From Bin5 sp965207495 (lineage in GTDB: Bacteria > Chloroflexota > Anaerolineae > Caldilineales > Caldilineaceae), in NCBI GenBank assembly GCA_965207495.1, contig OZ242287.1:2728001-2792000 (forward strand): DNA of 64,000 bases, written 5' to 3'. The notes below the pieces were generated by a model. The model saw only the letters and a program-made list of their open reading frames with translations, had not been told where the DNA came from and searched no databases. This document shows positions 63,402 through 64,000 of this stretch, in pieces (the first letter of the stretch is position 1; every line of letters begins with the position of its first letter). The position numbers were made by a program, and so were the translations under genes.

Positions 63402-64000
63402 CTACCCGGCGCTGGAGAGTTCCGCGCTCCGGCTACTCTCGGACATCATTCGTAAGCTGTCCGGCGGAGAGTCGCCGGCCGGCGGCTGCGGATGATCGAT
63501 TTCGGCGCCGCGGGCCGGTAACCCGCTCTCCGCACCTGGGTGATAGTTGATAAGGAAGTATTCGACGGCGTCTGAGATCGCTGTCCAGCTGGCCTCTATG
63601 ATATTGGTGCTGGCGCCAACCGTTGTCCAGTTGTGCACGCCGTCGGAACTGGTAATGAGCACACGTACCGATGCCCCCGTACCCTGGTCGCTGTTGATGA
63701 TCCGTACTTTATAGTCAAGAAGGTGCATACGGTCCAGGTGGGGAAAGTGACCCTGGATCGCCTTACGCAGCGCCAGCATCAGGGCATTGACCGGCCCATT
63801 GCCCTCGGCTACCTCGTGATAGATCCGGTCCCCCACCTCAGCCTTGATCGTCGCCTCAGATGAGAGCCCGCGCCCGGCGCGGTTCGCCACCGATACGCTG
63901 TAGTCAATGAGCGAGAAGCTCGGCTGATAACCTTCCTGCGACCGGCGCAACATGAGATCAACGCTTGCTTCGGCGCTTTCAAATTCGAAGCCGACGTTCT
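63402..64000 (-). CDS. cimA: (R)-citramalate synthase, C-terminal part, cut off by window edge
   Basis: The frame enters from the right edge and is open to the stop at 63402. It shows the end of the synthase barrel region (NVGFEFESAEASVDLMLRRSQEG) and then the LeuA-type dimer domain, with EGNGPVNALMLALRKAI, DYKVRIINSDQGTGASVRV and TVGASTNIIEASWTAISDAVEYFL. This is the pattern of citramalate synthase, not isopropylmalate synthase, which usually lacks the FExAEAS prelude. It condenses acetyl-CoA with pyruvate, the threonine-independent route to isoleucine. ilvD lies 60 nt downstream. A polar tail (QPPAGDSPPDSLRMMSESSRS) ends the protein. Confidence 0.88.
   Translation of the reverse strand, partial: NVGFEFESAEASVDLMLRRSQEGYQPSFSLIDYSVSVANRAGRGLSSEATIKAEVGDRIYHEVAEGNGPVNALMLALRKAIQGHFPHLDRMHLLDYKVRIINSDQGTGASVRVLITSSDGVHNWTTVGASTNIIEASWTAISDAVEYFLINYHPGAESGLPARGAEIDHPQPPAGDSPPDSLRMMSESSRSAELSSAG

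Overview
The window looks like one chromosomal segment of a free-living or host-associated heterotrophic bacterium, fairly GC-rich. The mix of lysine biosynthesis through LysW-type enzymes (lysZ/lysJ), citramalate-route isoleucine genes, a Tat/lipoprotein sugar-binding protein, and large families of sulfatases, phytanoyl-CoA-type dioxygenases and Gfo/Idh/MocA oxidoreductases resembles Chloroflexota (Caldilineae/SAR202-like or sponge-associated lineages). That placement is inference; no rRNA or tRNA is visible.

Layout. (1) Bases 1-16136: a truncated dioxygenase, an oxidoreductase, an M81/MlrC-like metallopeptidase on the plus strand, then a 12.5 kb minus-strand catabolic run. The run is led by a Tat lipoprotein sugar-binding protein, followed by sulfatase, two ABC permeases, dioxygenase, GH43-like protein, sulfatase, GH43-like protein, DUF1445 protein, Cys-nucleophile hydrolase and enolase-superfamily dehydratase. 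A TTGATA-N17-TATAAT promoter with an inverted repeat in its spacer lies upstream. This reads as import and stepwise desulfation, cleavage and dehydration of a sulfated or decorated sugar. (2) Bases 16137-35764: housekeeping genes. They comprise a SIMPL protein with a frameshift after its signal peptide, a dioxygenase and an oxidoreductase, a HExxH membrane protein, murJ, trxB, a VOC protein, lysJ, lysZ, a DUF4432 protein, a RCK protein, hisD-hisC, a LuxR regulator, a PDZ serine protease and a DrrAB-like ABC exporter. (3) Bases 35765-40818: repeat-rich DNA. Two MITE-like elements with GTAACTACT terminal inverted repeats and 8-bp flanking duplications surround NUDIX, exonuclease and two oxidoreductase genes. 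(4) Bases 40819-54541: a second catabolic region with an orphan HicB, an oxidoreductase, a dioxygenase, a TIM-barrel isomerase, a tandem pair of sulfatase-fold enzymes with Thr at the nucleophile position, an MFS transporter, a canonical sulfatase, a Dabb protein, a large beta-galactosidase/fucosidase-like protein and a dioxygenase. (5) Bases 54542-64000: a lipoprotein with an SH3 domain, an acyl-CoA dehydrogenase and acyl-CoA ligase pair, an isomerase, ilvD and the 3' end of a citramalate synthase gene.

The strongest novel signals are the repeat system (two element types sharing one double-hairpin core, with phase-locked heptamer arrays), the Thr-nucleophile sulfatase-fold pair, two dioxygenases lacking the canonical HxD carboxylate, and the compact sulfated-sugar operon that has no ATPase of its own. 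All coordinates and motifs were read by eye; no database search was run.
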